From Dehalococcoidia bacterium (GTDB lineage Bacteria; Chloroflexota; Dehalococcoidia; SpSt-223): a DNA stretch of 64,000 nucleotides. The position numbers and the translations under genes were made by a program. Positions 1 to 8,673 of this stretch are shown piece after piece (the first letter of the stretch is position 1; every line of letters begins with the position of its first letter). A model generated the notes under the pieces. The model had not been told where the DNA came from and ran no database searches. It saw nothing but the letters and a program-made list of their open reading frames with translations. The DNA is taken from contig JANWZD010000010.1 of the NCBI GenBank assembly GCA_025054935.1, forward strand, positions 62,001 through 126,000, given 5' to 3'.

Positions 1-432
1 GTCTTTTTCGGCTGGCATGTGCCCGTGCTCTACGACGCCGCGATCCGCATCACCGTGCTTCACGACTTCCAACATCTGACGTTCTTTTGGGCAGCGATCC
101 TCTTTTGGTGGGGCGCGGTCGACCCCGTCAACGGACGCAACCAGCGCCGCCGCTTCTTGAGCCTCGTCACGATTGCGCTCGCTTTCATGGCCGCCAATGC
201 GCTCGGCATCTGGTTCACCTTCACCCCCAACATCATCTACCCGAGCTATGAGGTGGGACCGCAGCTGTTCGGCGTCTCCTCGCGCGACGACCAAATCGTG
301 GGCGGGCTGGTGATGTGGGTCGCCGGCAGCCTGCTGTACGCAATCGCCGCGCTTGTAGTGCTCGGCGCCGCGATGCATGCCGAAGAACGAGCAGCGCGCC
401 GGCGCGAGGCGCAGGAGGCCGCGCTCGCGTGA
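1..432 (+). CDS. ctaG: Cytochrome c oxidase assembly protein, CtaG (caa3) type, 5' truncated
   Basis: The window opens inside this gene; the frame is already open at base 1 and reads VFFGWHVPVLYDAAI, the WHxPxLYdaA segment typical of caa3-type CtaG membrane proteins. The visible 143 residues hold about four hydrophobic segments, including one with HDFQHLTFFWAA, whose His residues resemble the metal-associated helices of the family, and a charged tail after the last helix (EERAARRREAQE). CtaG assists copper-centre assembly of haem-copper oxidases in the cytoplasmic membrane. The stop TGA overlaps a GTG start of the next gene by 4 nt, so the two are translationally coupled. Family assignment is by motif; the N-terminal part is missing. 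Confidence 0.8.
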   Translation, partial: VFFGWHVPVLYDAAIRITVLHDFQHLTFFWAAILFWWGAVDPVNGRNQRRRFLSLVTIALAFMAANALGIWFTFTPNIIYPSYEVGPQLFGVSSRDDQIVGGLVMWVAGSLLYAIAALVVLGAAMHAEERAARRREAQEAALA

Positions 433-1013
433 GCAGCCGGCCTCTGCTGAGCACGTCTGCTCTTGCCATCATCGTCGCTGCGCTTGCGCTCGCCCTCGGG
501 GTGACCGAGGCGAGCGCCAACGGCCTCGGGGAGATCCGCGTCGCCGACGCACCAGTGGGCAGCTACCGCTTGACCGTCGCCACCAGCCCTTCCCCCCTCG
601 AAGCGGGGGATGCCCTCCTCACCATCCTCGTGCAGGATGAGCACCGCTTCCCCGTTCTCGATGCTGCTGTCTCGGTTCGCGCCGCTCGCGAAGGCGAGCC
701 GCTCGGTCCCCCCCTCTCCGCCCGAACCGGGCTCGTCGCGAACCGCCTGCTCTACGCAGTGACCGTCCCTCTCGACCGCCCCGGACGCTGGCAGCTCCTC
801 ATCCGAGTCGAGGGGAGCGCGGGCAGCGGCGAGCTGCCGCTCGCGCTTGATGTCTCGCCTCCCGGACCGCTGCGCTTCCTTGGCCCCGCGGTGCTGATCG
901 CGCTCCCCTCGCTCCTCGTGATCGCCGGTTTCCTCGCGCGCCGAGCGCGATACCATCGCGAGTCGAAGCAGGCCGTCTCTTCCCACCTGAGCAGCAAAGA
1001 GGGAACCCCATGA
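429..1013 (+). CDS. Exported YtkA/FixH-like protein with C-terminal anchor
   Basis: The GTG start at 429 lies in a GTGA overlap with the upstream ctaG stop; a longer reading of the same frame would run antisense-like through ctaG and is rejected. The 194-aa product has a signal peptide (LLSTSALAIIVAALALALG), a beta-rich ectodomain of about 120 residues resembling YtkA/CopC-like folds often encoded beside oxidase assembly genes, and a C-terminal transmembrane helix (about residues 153-175) followed by a basic tail. The context with ctaG suggests a periplasmic-side role in copper handling or oxidase maturation. This is inference: no Met/His copper motif is obvious. Confidence 0.6.
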   Translation: MSSRPLLSTSALAIIVAALALALGVTEASANGLGEIRVADAPVGSYRLTVATSPSPLEAGDALLTILVQDEHRFPVLDAAVSVRAAREGEPLGPPLSARTGLVANRLLYAVTVPLDRPGRWQLLIRVEGSAGSGELPLALDVSPPGPLRFLGPAVLIALPSLLVIAGFLARRARYHRESKQAVSSHLSSKEGTP

Positions 1014-2857
1014 TGATGGGCCATGGCCTCCGCGGACGGGGGCCAATGGCGGGAGGGCGTCCTGAGCGGCTTGGCCTTCCCAAAGCCTTGCCTCGCTCCC
1101 TGCGATTTCTCCGTCCCTACTGGCGATCAACTCTGGTCGCCTTTGGCGGGCTTGTCCTTGTCACCGTGACAACGCTCGCCAGCCCGCAGCTGGTGCGGCT
1201 GGCGATCGACCGCGGGCTGGAGCCCCGCGACCTGACGTTGCTCCTCCTTACAACCGGCGGTATGCTCGCCATCGCGCTCATCCGCGGCGCGGCGAGTTTC
1301 GCCCAGACTTACGGCTCTGAACGCGCTGCACAGGGGCTCGCCTACGAACTGCGCGACGCGCTGTTCACCCACATCCAGCGCCAGAGCTTCAGCTTCTACG
1401 ACTCGATCCAGACCGGCCAGCTGCTCACCCGGATCACGAGCGATGTCGAACAGGTCCGTCTCTTTGCGAGCGCCGGCCTTCTCCAAGCGATCAGCGCGGT
1501 GACGCTCTTACTTGGGAGCGTCGCCGTGCTCGTTGCGCTGAACTGGAAGCTCGCTATCCTTGCCCTGCTGCCCATCCCGCTTGTTCTCCTCCTTGTCTTC
1601 GGGTTTCTGGCCAAAGCCGGCCCCCTCTTTGGACAGCTGCAGCAGAAGGTCGGCGAACTGAATTCCATCCTCCAAGAGAACATTGCCGGTGTTCGGGTCG
1701 TCCGCGCGTTCACGCGCGAGCGCGTCGAAGAGGCGAGGTTCGGCGCGCGCAATCGCGAGTTGCTAGAGACCTCGCTGCGCACGCTGCACATGATCTCCCT
1801 CAACTTCCCTCTCGTCTTCTTCCTCGGCAACCTCGGCGGGGTTCTCGTCGTGCTTGTCGGCGGCATCGACGTCATCAATGGCGCTCTCACCATCGGAGAA
1901 CTGATCGCGTTCAACAGCTATCTCGCTTTTCTGCTCTTCCCCGTCCTCTCACTCGGCTTCCTGTCGATCGCCGCGGCGCGCGCCGATGCGTCGGCGGTTC
2001 GGATCTTTGAGGTGCTGGACTCCAACATCGAGGTTGCGGACAAGCCCGGGGCCATCGACCTGCCGCCAATCCAAGGGCGGGTTGAGTTCGATCACGTCTG
2101 GTTCCGCTATCCGGGTGACCAGCGCCCCGTGCTGGAGGATATTTCGTTCGTCGTCGAGCCGGGGCAGACCGTTGCGATCCTCGGCGCAACCGGCTCGGGG
2201 AAAAGCACGTTGGTCAATCTTCTCCCGCGGTTCTATGACCCGACGTCGGGAGCAGTGCGGATCGACGGGCACGACCTTCGCGATGTCACACTTGCCAGCC
2301 TGCGCTCGCAGATCGGGATCGTCCTGCAGGAAACTCAGCTGATTCGCGGCACCATCCGCGAGAACATCGCCTTCGGCAAGCCCGATGCGACGGACGAAGA
2401 AATCCGCGCCGCCGCCGAAGCAGCGCAAGCCGCTGAGTTCATCGACCAGCTGCCTCAGGGCTACCAGACGGTCGTCGGTGACCGGGGCGTGGGGCTGTCG
2501 GGCGGCCAGAAGCAGCGGATTGCGATTGCGCGCGCCCTGCTCGTGCGTCCACGACTGCTCATCCTCGACGACAGCACCTCGGCCGTCGATGCCGCAACCG
2601 AGGCGAAGATCCAAGCTGCGCTCGATGCCCTCATCCGCGATAAGCAGAGCACAGTCTTCGTCATTGCCCAGCGGGTTAGCACGGTCCGCGACGCCGACCG
2701 GATCCTGCTGCTGGAAGAGGGCCGCCTTGTCGCGAGCGGGACCCATGAAGAACTGCTCGCCGACAGCCAGCTCTATAACGACATCCTCGGGTCGCAGCTA
2801 CGGCCTGATGCGCCTGAAGCGGTGGTAGGAGGAGGCACCGATGTGGGGTGGAATTGA
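1010..2857 (+). CDS. Heterodimeric ABC exporter subunit (degenerate Walker B)
   Basis: This 615-residue half-transporter has a six-helix exporter membrane domain (about residues 35-330) and a nucleotide-binding domain. The Walker A GATGSGKST lies near residue 391, the signature LSGGQ near 495, and the Walker B LLILDD near 515. The residue after the Walker B aspartate is Asp (DDSTSAVD), not the catalytic Glu, which is the mark of the non-hydrolysing site in heterodimeric exporters of the TM287/288, BmrCD and LmrCD group. The start overlaps the previous stop (ATGA), and the downstream half-transporter overlaps by 17 nt. ATG codons at 1013 and 1016 are alternatives. The exported substrate is unknown: multidrug or lipid are family-based guesses. 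Confidence 0.88.
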   Translation: MMMGHGLRGRGPMAGGRPERLGLPKALPRSLRFLRPYWRSTLVAFGGLVLVTVTTLASPQLVRLAIDRGLEPRDLTLLLLTTGGMLAIALIRGAASFAQTYGSERAAQGLAYELRDALFTHIQRQSFSFYDSIQTGQLLTRITSDVEQVRLFASAGLLQAISAVTLLLGSVAVLVALNWKLAILALLPIPLVLLLVFGFLAKAGPLFGQLQQKVGELNSILQENIAGVRVVRAFTRERVEEARFGARNRELLETSLRTLHMISLNFPLVFFLGNLGGVLVVLVGGIDVINGALTIGELIAFNSYLAFLLFPVLSLGFLSIAAARADASAVRIFEVLDSNIEVADKPGAIDLPPIQGRVEFDHVWFRYPGDQRPVLEDISFVVEPGQTVAILGATGSGKSTLVNLLPRFYDPTSGAVRIDGHDLRDVTLASLRSQIGIVLQETQLIRGTIRENIAFGKPDATDEEIRAAAEAAQAAEFIDQLPQGYQTVVGDRGVGLSGGQKQRIAIARALLVRPRLLILDDSTSAVDAATEAKIQAALDALIRDKQSTVFVIAQRVSTVRDADRILLLEEGRLVASGTHEELLADSQLYNDILGSQLRPDAPEAVVGGGTDVGWN

Positions 2858-4667
2858 CCAAATCGCCCAAACTCCCGAGGTGCGGGCGCGTCACCGCCAA
2901 GCTGTGCTGCGGCGCCTGCTCGCTGAACTGGCACCGTACCGCCCCCAGCTGTTCGGCCTGCTGGTGTTCACACTGATCAATGGCGCGGCGACCGCCGCCG
3001 GTCCTTGGCTGGTCGGCTTGGCTATCGACGACATCCTGCTCTACCAAGATATCGGCCGGCTCATCGTCATCGTCGGATTGCTCGCAGGCAGCTATCTGCT
3101 CGGCCTCCTCGCCGTGCGTGGCCAACTGCTCACCGTGGGCGGGCTCGGCGCTCGCGTCATGGCCAAGCTCCGGGGCGAGGTCTTCGCCAAGATCCAACGC
3201 CTCCCGATCGCCTATTTTGATACCCACGCCTCCGGTGACCTCCAGAGCCGTCTTGTCAACGACATCGACACGCTGAACCAACTGCTCAGCCCCGGCCTCA
3301 GCCAAGTGCTTAGCGTCCTCTTCGGCCTGGTCGGAACTCTCGTCGCGATGGCGGTGCTCGATTGGCGCCTCGCCTTGGCCTGCGCGCCGATCCTGCCGAT
3401 CATGGCGCTGACGACCAACGTCTTCACCCGGCGCGCCCGCCGCGCCTACCGGGTCACCCGCAAGACGGTGGGAGCGGTCTCTGCCGTGCTGGAGCAGGAC
3501 ATCACCGGCATCCGCGAAGCGCAGGCGTTCAACCGCACCGAGCAAAATGTGCGCCAGTTCCGCGAGTTGAATGCTGCCAACCGGAACGCCAACCTCCAAG
3601 CGGTCGCCATCACTTCCGCTTTCTCGCCCGCGATCGACGTGCTGAGCACGGTCGGCATCGCCATTGTCATCGGCTACGGCGGCTTCCTCGCGCTGCGCGG
3701 CGAAATCCAAGTGGGCGTGGTCGCAGCGTTCTTGCTCTATGTCCAACAGTTCTTCCGTCCCATTCAGATGCTGAGCCAGCTGGCAGCGCAAGTTCAGCCG
3801 GCCCTCGCCGGCGCAGAGCGCATCTATGAGCTTCTAGACCAGCCTGAACAAGAAGCCGACCCTCCCCTCGCGCGCCCCGTCGGCCGCCTGCGAGGCGAAC
3901 TTGTCTTCGATCGCGTCACGTTCGGCTATTCGCCGGACCGTCCCGTGCTGCATGAGATCTCTTTCGAGGCGGCGCCCGGAATGACTGTCGCGCTTGTCGG
4001 ACCGACCGGCGCCGGAAAGACGACGATCGCGTCGCTGGCTCCCCGCTTTTACGATGTCACGCACGGTGCTGTTCGGATCGATGGCATCGACGTCCGCGAC
4101 CTCCGGCGCGAGGACCTTCGCCGCAACATCGGGATTGTCCTCCAAGACCCGTTTCTGTTCAGCGGCACGATCGCCGAGAACATCGCCTTCGGCAAGCCCG
4201 ACGCGACGGACGAGGAGATCCGCGCCGCCGCCCGCGCGGTCTTCGCCGACCGCTTCATCGAGCGGCTGCCGGCCGGCTACGCGACCCGGGTGAGCGAAGC
4301 AGGACGCTCCCTCAGTCAAGGCCAACGTCAGCTCATCAGCTTCGCGCGCGCCGTGCTCGCCGACCCCAGCATCCTCATCCTCGATGAGGCAACGAGCCGG
4401 GTCGACACGCGCACCGAAGCACTGATCCAACAAGCGCTTGCCGTCCTCCTCCGAGGGCGAACCAGCCTCGTCATCGCTCATCGGCTCAGCACGGTCCGCA
4501 ACGCCGACCTGATCCTCGTGATCAACGGCGGCCGCATCGTCGAACGCGGACGTCACCCCGAACTGCTGGCAGCCGGCGGCCTCTATGCCGACCTCTATCG
4601 ACGACAGTTCCGCGACCCCCTCCCCGCGATTGCCGGGCAGAACCGATTTCGATCGCGCGCGTTGTAA
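2841..4667 (+). CDS. Heterodimeric ABC exporter subunit (catalytic Walker B)
   Basis: This 608-residue partner of the upstream half-transporter has an exporter membrane domain (about residues 25-320) and an ATPase domain. Walker A GPTGAGKTT is near residue 387 and Walker B ILILDEATS near 512, with the catalytic Glu present. The signature is LSQGQ rather than LSGGQ. That fits a heterodimer in which this subunit's altered signature faces the degenerate Walker B of its partner, while the canonical site is built from this Walker A/B plus the partner's LSGGQ. The ORF begins 17 nt before the first subunit's stop, behind the SD-like GGAGGAGGCACCG. Substrate unknown. Confidence 0.88.
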   Translation: MWGGIDQIAQTPEVRARHRQAVLRRLLAELAPYRPQLFGLLVFTLINGAATAAGPWLVGLAIDDILLYQDIGRLIVIVGLLAGSYLLGLLAVRGQLLTVGGLGARVMAKLRGEVFAKIQRLPIAYFDTHASGDLQSRLVNDIDTLNQLLSPGLSQVLSVLFGLVGTLVAMAVLDWRLALACAPILPIMALTTNVFTRRARRAYRVTRKTVGAVSAVLEQDITGIREAQAFNRTEQNVRQFRELNAANRNANLQAVAITSAFSPAIDVLSTVGIAIVIGYGGFLALRGEIQVGVVAAFLLYVQQFFRPIQMLSQLAAQVQPALAGAERIYELLDQPEQEADPPLARPVGRLRGELVFDRVTFGYSPDRPVLHEISFEAAPGMTVALVGPTGAGKTTIASLAPRFYDVTHGAVRIDGIDVRDLRREDLRRNIGIVLQDPFLFSGTIAENIAFGKPDATDEEIRAAARAVFADRFIERLPAGYATRVSEAGRSLSQGQRQLISFARAVLADPSILILDEATSRVDTRTEALIQQALAVLLRGRTSLVIAHRLSTVRNADLILVINGGRIVERGRHPELLAAGGLYADLYRRQFRDPLPAIAGQNRFRSRAL

Positions 4668-4750
4668 ACTCGGCGACACTGCCGCTTCGAGTGGCAGAGA
4701 AGAGAGGTCGCTTCTACGACGAGGGGGCGGCCAGGCGATGGAGGAAGAGG

Positions 4751-5242
4751 ATGCAGAGCGAGCCCAGTGCAACGCCCCCCGGCGTTTCCCCACCCGCGCC
4801 CCCGCGTTCCAACCGCAACCGTAATCTCCTGATCGGCGGCGGCTGCGCGCTGGTCGTGCTGTGCCTGCTCTGCGTCGGCGGCATTGCGGTGACCGGCGGG
4901 CTGGCGGCATTCGGCATCGGCGCCGCCTTCGGGCCAGTCGAAACCGCTGCCAACAATTTCATGTCCGGCCTGCGTGACGGCAACTGGCAACAGGCCTACA
5001 GCCAGATGGACCCGGCGCTCCAACGGGAAGTCGGCAACGTCAGTCAATTCCAGCAGCTGATCACCCGCGGCCAGGCGGTCCCCGAGTCGTGGAACTGGAC
5101 GAGACGCGATATCAACAACGATATCGCCGATTGGAGCGGCAGCGCCCAATTCAAAACCGGACGCTCCGGGACAGTCGAGCTCAGACTGCGCCGGAGTGGC
5201 GACGATTGGAAGGTCATCTCATTTGACCTTCAGCCGCGCTGA
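4751..5242 (+). CDS. Small membrane-anchored protein with extracytoplasmic NTF2-like domain
   Basis: The ATG at 4751 follows a purine-rich SD (GAGGAAGAGG); a GTG at 4691 in the same frame has no SD and would add 20 residues. The 163-aa product has a Pro-rich N-terminus, one transmembrane helix (LLIGGGCALVVLCLLCVGGI, about residues 28-50), then a roughly 95-residue domain beginning VETAANNFMSGLRDGNWQQAY and ending in DDWKVISFDL. That pattern (helix, DGNWQQAY, final WKV beta strand) is seen in DUF4864/DUF4878-like NTF2-fold extracellular domains. Function unknown; it lies downstream of the ABC exporter but may have its own promoter. Confidence 0.6.
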   Translation: MQSEPSATPPGVSPPAPPRSNRNRNLLIGGGCALVVLCLLCVGGIAVTGGLAAFGIGAAFGPVETAANNFMSGLRDGNWQQAYSQMDPALQREVGNVSQFQQLITRGQAVPESWNWTRRDINNDIADWSGSAQFKTGRSGTVELRLRRSGDDWKVISFDLQPR

Positions 5243-5270
5243 TCCTCCCCTCACGAGCTGTCGAGAGAAC

Positions 5271-5290
5271 GCGCCGCTCGCAAGCGGCGC
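5271..5290. terminator. GC-rich hairpin between convergent genes
   Basis: A perfect 8-bp stem, GCGCCGCT, loop CGCA, AGCGGCGC, lies between the end of the plus-strand gene at 5242 and the end of the minus-strand epimerase at 5410. There is no T-tract on either side, so it is at best a weak or factor-assisted bidirectional terminator. Confidence 0.35.
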
Positions 5291-5409
5291 TCCATCCCGC
5301 GACACTGCGCGCAGCGCCGCCGGCGCTCGGGAGGCGAGGGCGCTCCCTGCAGTTCACCGCATCCGGTACCCCGGATAAGCACCCCTCTCCCTGCACCTGC
5401 AGCGAGCGC

Positions 5410-5829
5410 CTAGGCCGGCTCGGGGATATCTTCCCACACCTCCTCGAGCAGTTGGAAGAGCACTCCGTAGGCATGCTTCGGATGAATAAAGGCTTCCTCG
5501 ATGCCGCCCTCGGTCTTCTGCCCGAAGGTAGGGATCCCCCGTTCCGCAAGGCGCTCGCGCATTGCGGCAAGGCTCTCCACCTGTACCGTCACATGATGGA
5601 CGCCAGGGCCTCGTTGCAGAAAGCGGTGCAGAAAGCTGTCTTCCCCTTTGGGCGAAAGCAGCTCGAACTTGCTCTCGCCGACGCGGAAAATCGCGCCGAA
5701 AAAGTCCTGCGACTCAAAAAACTTGACCCGATCGCGCTGCACGTCGAAGACCGCCTCAAAAAAAGTGAGCGCCTCGTCGATCGACGGGACAGCGATGCTG
5801 ACATGATCAATCCGTTTCGCTCGCGGCAC
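5410..5829 (-). CDS. mce: Methylmalonyl-CoA epimerase
   Basis: This 139-aa vicinal-oxygen-chelate (glyoxalase fold) protein interconverts (R)- and (S)-methylmalonyl-CoA in propionyl-CoA metabolism. It has the two beta-alpha-beta-beta-beta modules of the family: module one starts IDHVSIAVPSIDEALTFFE and module two starts GVHHVTVQVESL. The putative metal ligands are His in DHVSIAV, His in HHVTV and a Glu near the C-terminal strand (FQLLEE). Start is GTG at 5829 behind AAGGTGG. Length and motifs fit the short bacterial epimerases. No mutase genes are visible in the window, but two acyl-CoA dehydrogenases lie 11 kb away. Confidence 0.85.
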   Translation of the reverse strand: MPRAKRIDHVSIAVPSIDEALTFFEAVFDVQRDRVKFFESQDFFGAIFRVGESKFELLSPKGEDSFLHRFLQRGPGVHHVTVQVESLAAMRERLAERGIPTFGQKTEGGIEEAFIHPKHAYGVLFQLLEEVWEDIPEPA

Positions 5830-5907
5830 AATCCACCTTCAGCCAGAGTGTTGTCGGCGCCCGTTGCATGCTTTCTACCACGAACCGGCGCCCGAGCGCG
5901 CCCCCTC

Positions 5908-7158
5908 TCAGCTGGGGGTCGGTGTTGGCGTCGGCGTTGCAGTTGGGGTGGGGGTGAGCGTTGGGGTCGAGGTGGGGGTTGCTGTTGACGTCGCGGTCGG
6001 AGTGATTGTCGGCGTCGGAGAAACGGTCGCCGTCGGCAGCGGCGTGACTGTCGGGGTTGGAGAAGCGGTCGCCGTCGGCGTCGGGGTCCGCCCATCGCGC
6101 ACCAGCACCGCCACCACTTGGATCGACCGTACGGTCGGCGTCGAGGTCGGGGGCACTCCACCGCTCGCGGATGTCGTCCAGCCCATGTCGGTGAGCATGC
6201 CGAGTGCAATCGGACCGGGATTGTGGATCGCCTCGCCGCGCCCAATCGCCGGCGTCATCAGCGCGTTCGGATTGCCTCGCCCGTACGTCGCCTCGTCAAG
6301 ATGCGAGTAGCTTGAGCCAGGCTGCCAAGGATTCGGCGCGTACAGCTTCGCCGGCGCGCCGCCGTTCGCGGCGTTGGTCGCCGGCGCCGAGAAAAACACA
6401 TTGTTGCTCGTCACCTGCGCAGCAAGGGCAGGGGATCGGTTCGGGAAGGAGAGGATTGGCTGGCCGGCGCCATTCTGGGTGAAGCGGTCATAGATGGCCG
6501 GCCACTCGTTGACACCGAACCCATAGCCAATGACCCCCTCATACTGGCGCACCGACCCCGCGAAGCCAAGGCCGTGAGCCAGTTCGTGGAGGACGACCGT
6601 CACGAAGTCGATCTTGTCGGCTGGCGTTCGGCCATCTATTCCAAAATACCAATCGCGGTACTCCGCATTGAAGCGCACGACGATATCGACGCGGGTTGGG
6701 TCGAGATCGCGGCTCGCAAAGTGGTTTGCGAGCGCAGCGGGATAGAATGTCTGCCCGCGCGGCGCGCCCGGGAAGTTCGCGAAGTAGGCGCTCGCTCCCG
6801 CAGCGGCGAGAGCGCCGGGTTCGAACCCCCCTGTGAACGTTGCCTCAACTGTGATTGGCGTCTCCGATGAAAGAAGCGCCCGCCAAATGGTGACTGCGTA
6901 GTCGAAGGCAGCCTGCGCCTGCGGTGTGAAGCCAATGTAATTGACCACAATCTGAGCGGCTTGAGGGCGAATCGCGGCGAGGTCATCGGGTGGAGGAATA
7001 AAGAGCGGACCGACCGACTCGCGCTCGCGAAGGATGACCTCGACCCCCTCGGCACGCGCGAACGCCTCGGCGCCGTCTGCGGTCTGGGAGAGCGCAACTG
7101 GAAAGAGAGCGACCAGCAGCGCAACGGCGAGTGCCGCAAGCCCGAGCCGCGCGCTCAT
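5908..7158 (-). CDS. Secreted zinc metalloprotease with Thr-Pro-rich tail
   Basis: The 416-aa product starts with a signal peptide (LGLAALAVALLVALFPVALS). The central region carries HELAHGLGFAG (around residues 192-202), an HExxH zinc site with the catalytic Glu. Downstream are SHLDEATYG, whose His is a candidate third ligand, NALMTP and LGMLTDMGW, an ensemble seen in a family of secreted bacterial HExxHGLGF proteases. The last 59 residues are a Thr/Pro/Ser/Ala low-complexity tail with no sorting signal or C-terminal helix after it. The gene lies 15 nt after the CYTH-CHAD gene and is probably co-transcribed. Protease activity is predicted from motifs; the substrate is unknown. Confidence 0.72.
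   Translation of the reverse strand: MSARLGLAALAVALLVALFPVALSQTADGAEAFARAEGVEVILRERESVGPLFIPPPDDLAAIRPQAAQIVVNYIGFTPQAQAAFDYAVTIWRALLSSETPITVEATFTGGFEPGALAAAGASAYFANFPGAPRGQTFYPAALANHFASRDLDPTRVDIVVRFNAEYRDWYFGIDGRTPADKIDFVTVVLHELAHGLGFAGSVRQYEGVIGYGFGVNEWPAIYDRFTQNGAGQPILSFPNRSPALAAQVTSNNVFFSAPATNAANGGAPAKLYAPNPWQPGSSYSHLDEATYGRGNPNALMTPAIGRGEAIHNPGPIALGMLTDMGWTTSASGGVPPTSTPTVRSIQVVAVLVRDGRTPTPTATASPTPTVTPLPTATVSPTPTITPTATSTATPTSTPTLTPTPTATPTPTPTPS
5911..6087 (-). repeat. Low-complexity repeat encoding a Thr-Pro-rich tail
   Basis: About 177 nt of imperfect 6-nt repeats (ACN CCN and variants; on the plus strand GTCGGTGTTGGCGTCGGCGT) encode alternating Thr-Pro/Ala/Val residues at the end of the metalloprotease. 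Such tracts are prone to length change by slippage. Confidence 0.85.
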
Positions 7159-7173
7159 CAGCGCTCGAATCCG

Positions 7174-8673
7174 TCAATCGCGAGATGGGGCGGCGGAAGC
7201 AAGCGCGCGGCCGAGCAGGTCGCGAAAGGCGGGGCCGCCAAGCTCATGCCAGCGCGCTTGGACCTGCTCTGCCAAGGCCGCGGCAGCTGCGCGGCAGCGG
7301 GCGATGAACGCCTCGAGCGGCGCTCGATCGCTGCTGCGGTCAGCAAGGGAGCGGGCAAGGGCAAGAGCGACATACGCATCTTGGTGTGCCCCCAACAGTT
7401 CTTGAAATTCGGCAAGCAGAGAGCGGATCTGCTTTGCCTCCGCGCCGAGCGCTTCAGCGAAAAATTCGACCGCGTAGCGGAGCCGCTTAATAGCGATCCG
7501 CAGCTGATGGAGAGTTTCCGGCGTCGCAACGGGAAGCGCGGTCTCATAGGCGAGCACGGCCTCATAGCGGCGCCAGAGGAGGGAGCCGACAAAGTGACGG
7601 GCCAAGCTGGGAGAACCGTCGTGAGGGGGCGGGGATTCTCCGCGCTCGCGCAGCCGCGCGATCTCGGCATCGAGCCGCGCCAGCGCGCTCGCAGTCTCGG
7701 GGCTGTCGAGCGCGGCAAGCAGCTGAGCCCGCCCAGCTGCCCGCTGCTGCTCGACGGCGAGCACGAACTCGGCCGGCGCCTCAGCAGCGAACGCTTGAAG
7801 CTGGACATCAGCATCGCGCACCGCTGCAGCCGCCCGCGCAAGGGCGCGGAGCGCTCGACGGTGCCGGTCGAGCCGTTTCGGTGCAATGCCCGCTTCCGCC
7901 AGCAGCTGCAGTGCCGTCCGGAGGCGACGGGTCGCCACCCGAAGGTCGTGGACCCCCTCCGGGTCGATCCCCTCCCGCGCAATGCCTTCCGCCCGCCGCA
8001 GCCGATCGAGGTTCTTCCGGAGCGACTGGGCCCCCAACGCTGCCAGCTGCTGCCCGCCCGGAAGGGCGAGACGTTGCCGGAGCGCAAGCCCGCGCTCAAG
8101 CTTCGACCGCGGCTCCGGGACGACGTCGAGCTGCTTGCGGAGAAGCGCCTCGAGCGCGGAGAGATCCTCGGGCGTTCCCCCGGGGCGCAGCTCGACCTCA
8201 AGCTCGTGGAAACGCTCGCGAACCTCCGCGACGATCACCGCGCCTTCATCGAGCGCCAGCTCGGCAACCGCCCGCCCCTCCCGCTCAACCTGCCAGGCGA
8301 CACGATGATTGACCACGGTCACCCGCTCCTCAAGCGAACTAAGGTCGACCCCAACGAGAGCGGAGCGCACGTCGTCGGGCCAGACACCGGTTTCGGTGGG
8401 GTCGCGCTCCACCACCGCTTCGATCTCATCACGGCGATGGAGATGGCCCGTTCCCGCGGGAGGGCCCTTGACGGTGATCAGCAGGGAGGCGCCGTCACGG
8501 CGGATCCGAAGCGCCCGCTGTGTTGCAGCGAGGGCACCGTCAGGCGTATCGAGCAGGCGATCATGCAACTGGTGAACGCGCACCTCGCCGAGCTGGTACG
8601 GGCCGAGGTCGAGGGCGGCAATGCGCTCCGGCGGGACTGGCGCGAGCAGGCGGAGCTTGATCTCGATCTCCAT
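7174..8673 (-). CDS. CYTH-CHAD domain protein (inorganic triphosphatase/polyphosphate-binding)
   Basis: The 499-aa product starts MEIEIKLRLL, the ExExK signature of the CYTH triphosphate-tunnel fold, and continues to about residue 200 with charged tunnel strands (RIRRDG, TVKGP, ELEVELRPGG). From about residue 215 it is an all-helical CHAD domain rich in conserved His and Arg (VHDLRVATRRLRTALQL, LHQLRIAIKRLRYAVEFF), which in known members binds polyphosphate. CYTH-CHAD proteins such as E. coli YgiF hydrolyse inorganic triphosphate. The ATG overlaps the dxr stop as TGATG, so it is coupled to the isoprenoid/translation operon. Confidence 0.85.
   Translation of the reverse strand: MEIEIKLRLLAPVPPERIAALDLGPYQLGEVRVHQLHDRLLDTPDGALAATQRALRIRRDGASLLITVKGPPAGTGHLHRRDEIEAVVERDPTETGVWPDDVRSALVGVDLSSLEERVTVVNHRVAWQVEREGRAVAELALDEGAVIVAEVRERFHELEVELRPGGTPEDLSALEALLRKQLDVVPEPRSKLERGLALRQRLALPGGQQLAALGAQSLRKNLDRLRRAEGIAREGIDPEGVHDLRVATRRLRTALQLLAEAGIAPKRLDRHRRALRALARAAAAVRDADVQLQAFAAEAPAEFVLAVEQQRAAGRAQLLAALDSPETASALARLDAEIARLRERGESPPPHDGSPSLARHFVGSLLWRRYEAVLAYETALPVATPETLHQLRIAIKRLRYAVEFFAEALGAEAKQIRSLLAEFQELLGAHQDAYVALALARSLADRSSDRAPLEAFIARCRAAAAALAEQVQARWHELGGPAFRDLLGRALASAAPSRD

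Noticed and set aside
5911-6087. CRISPR-like repeat
   Set aside because: The repeat unit is 6 nt, has no spacers and lies inside a reading frame encoding a Thr-Pro tail.
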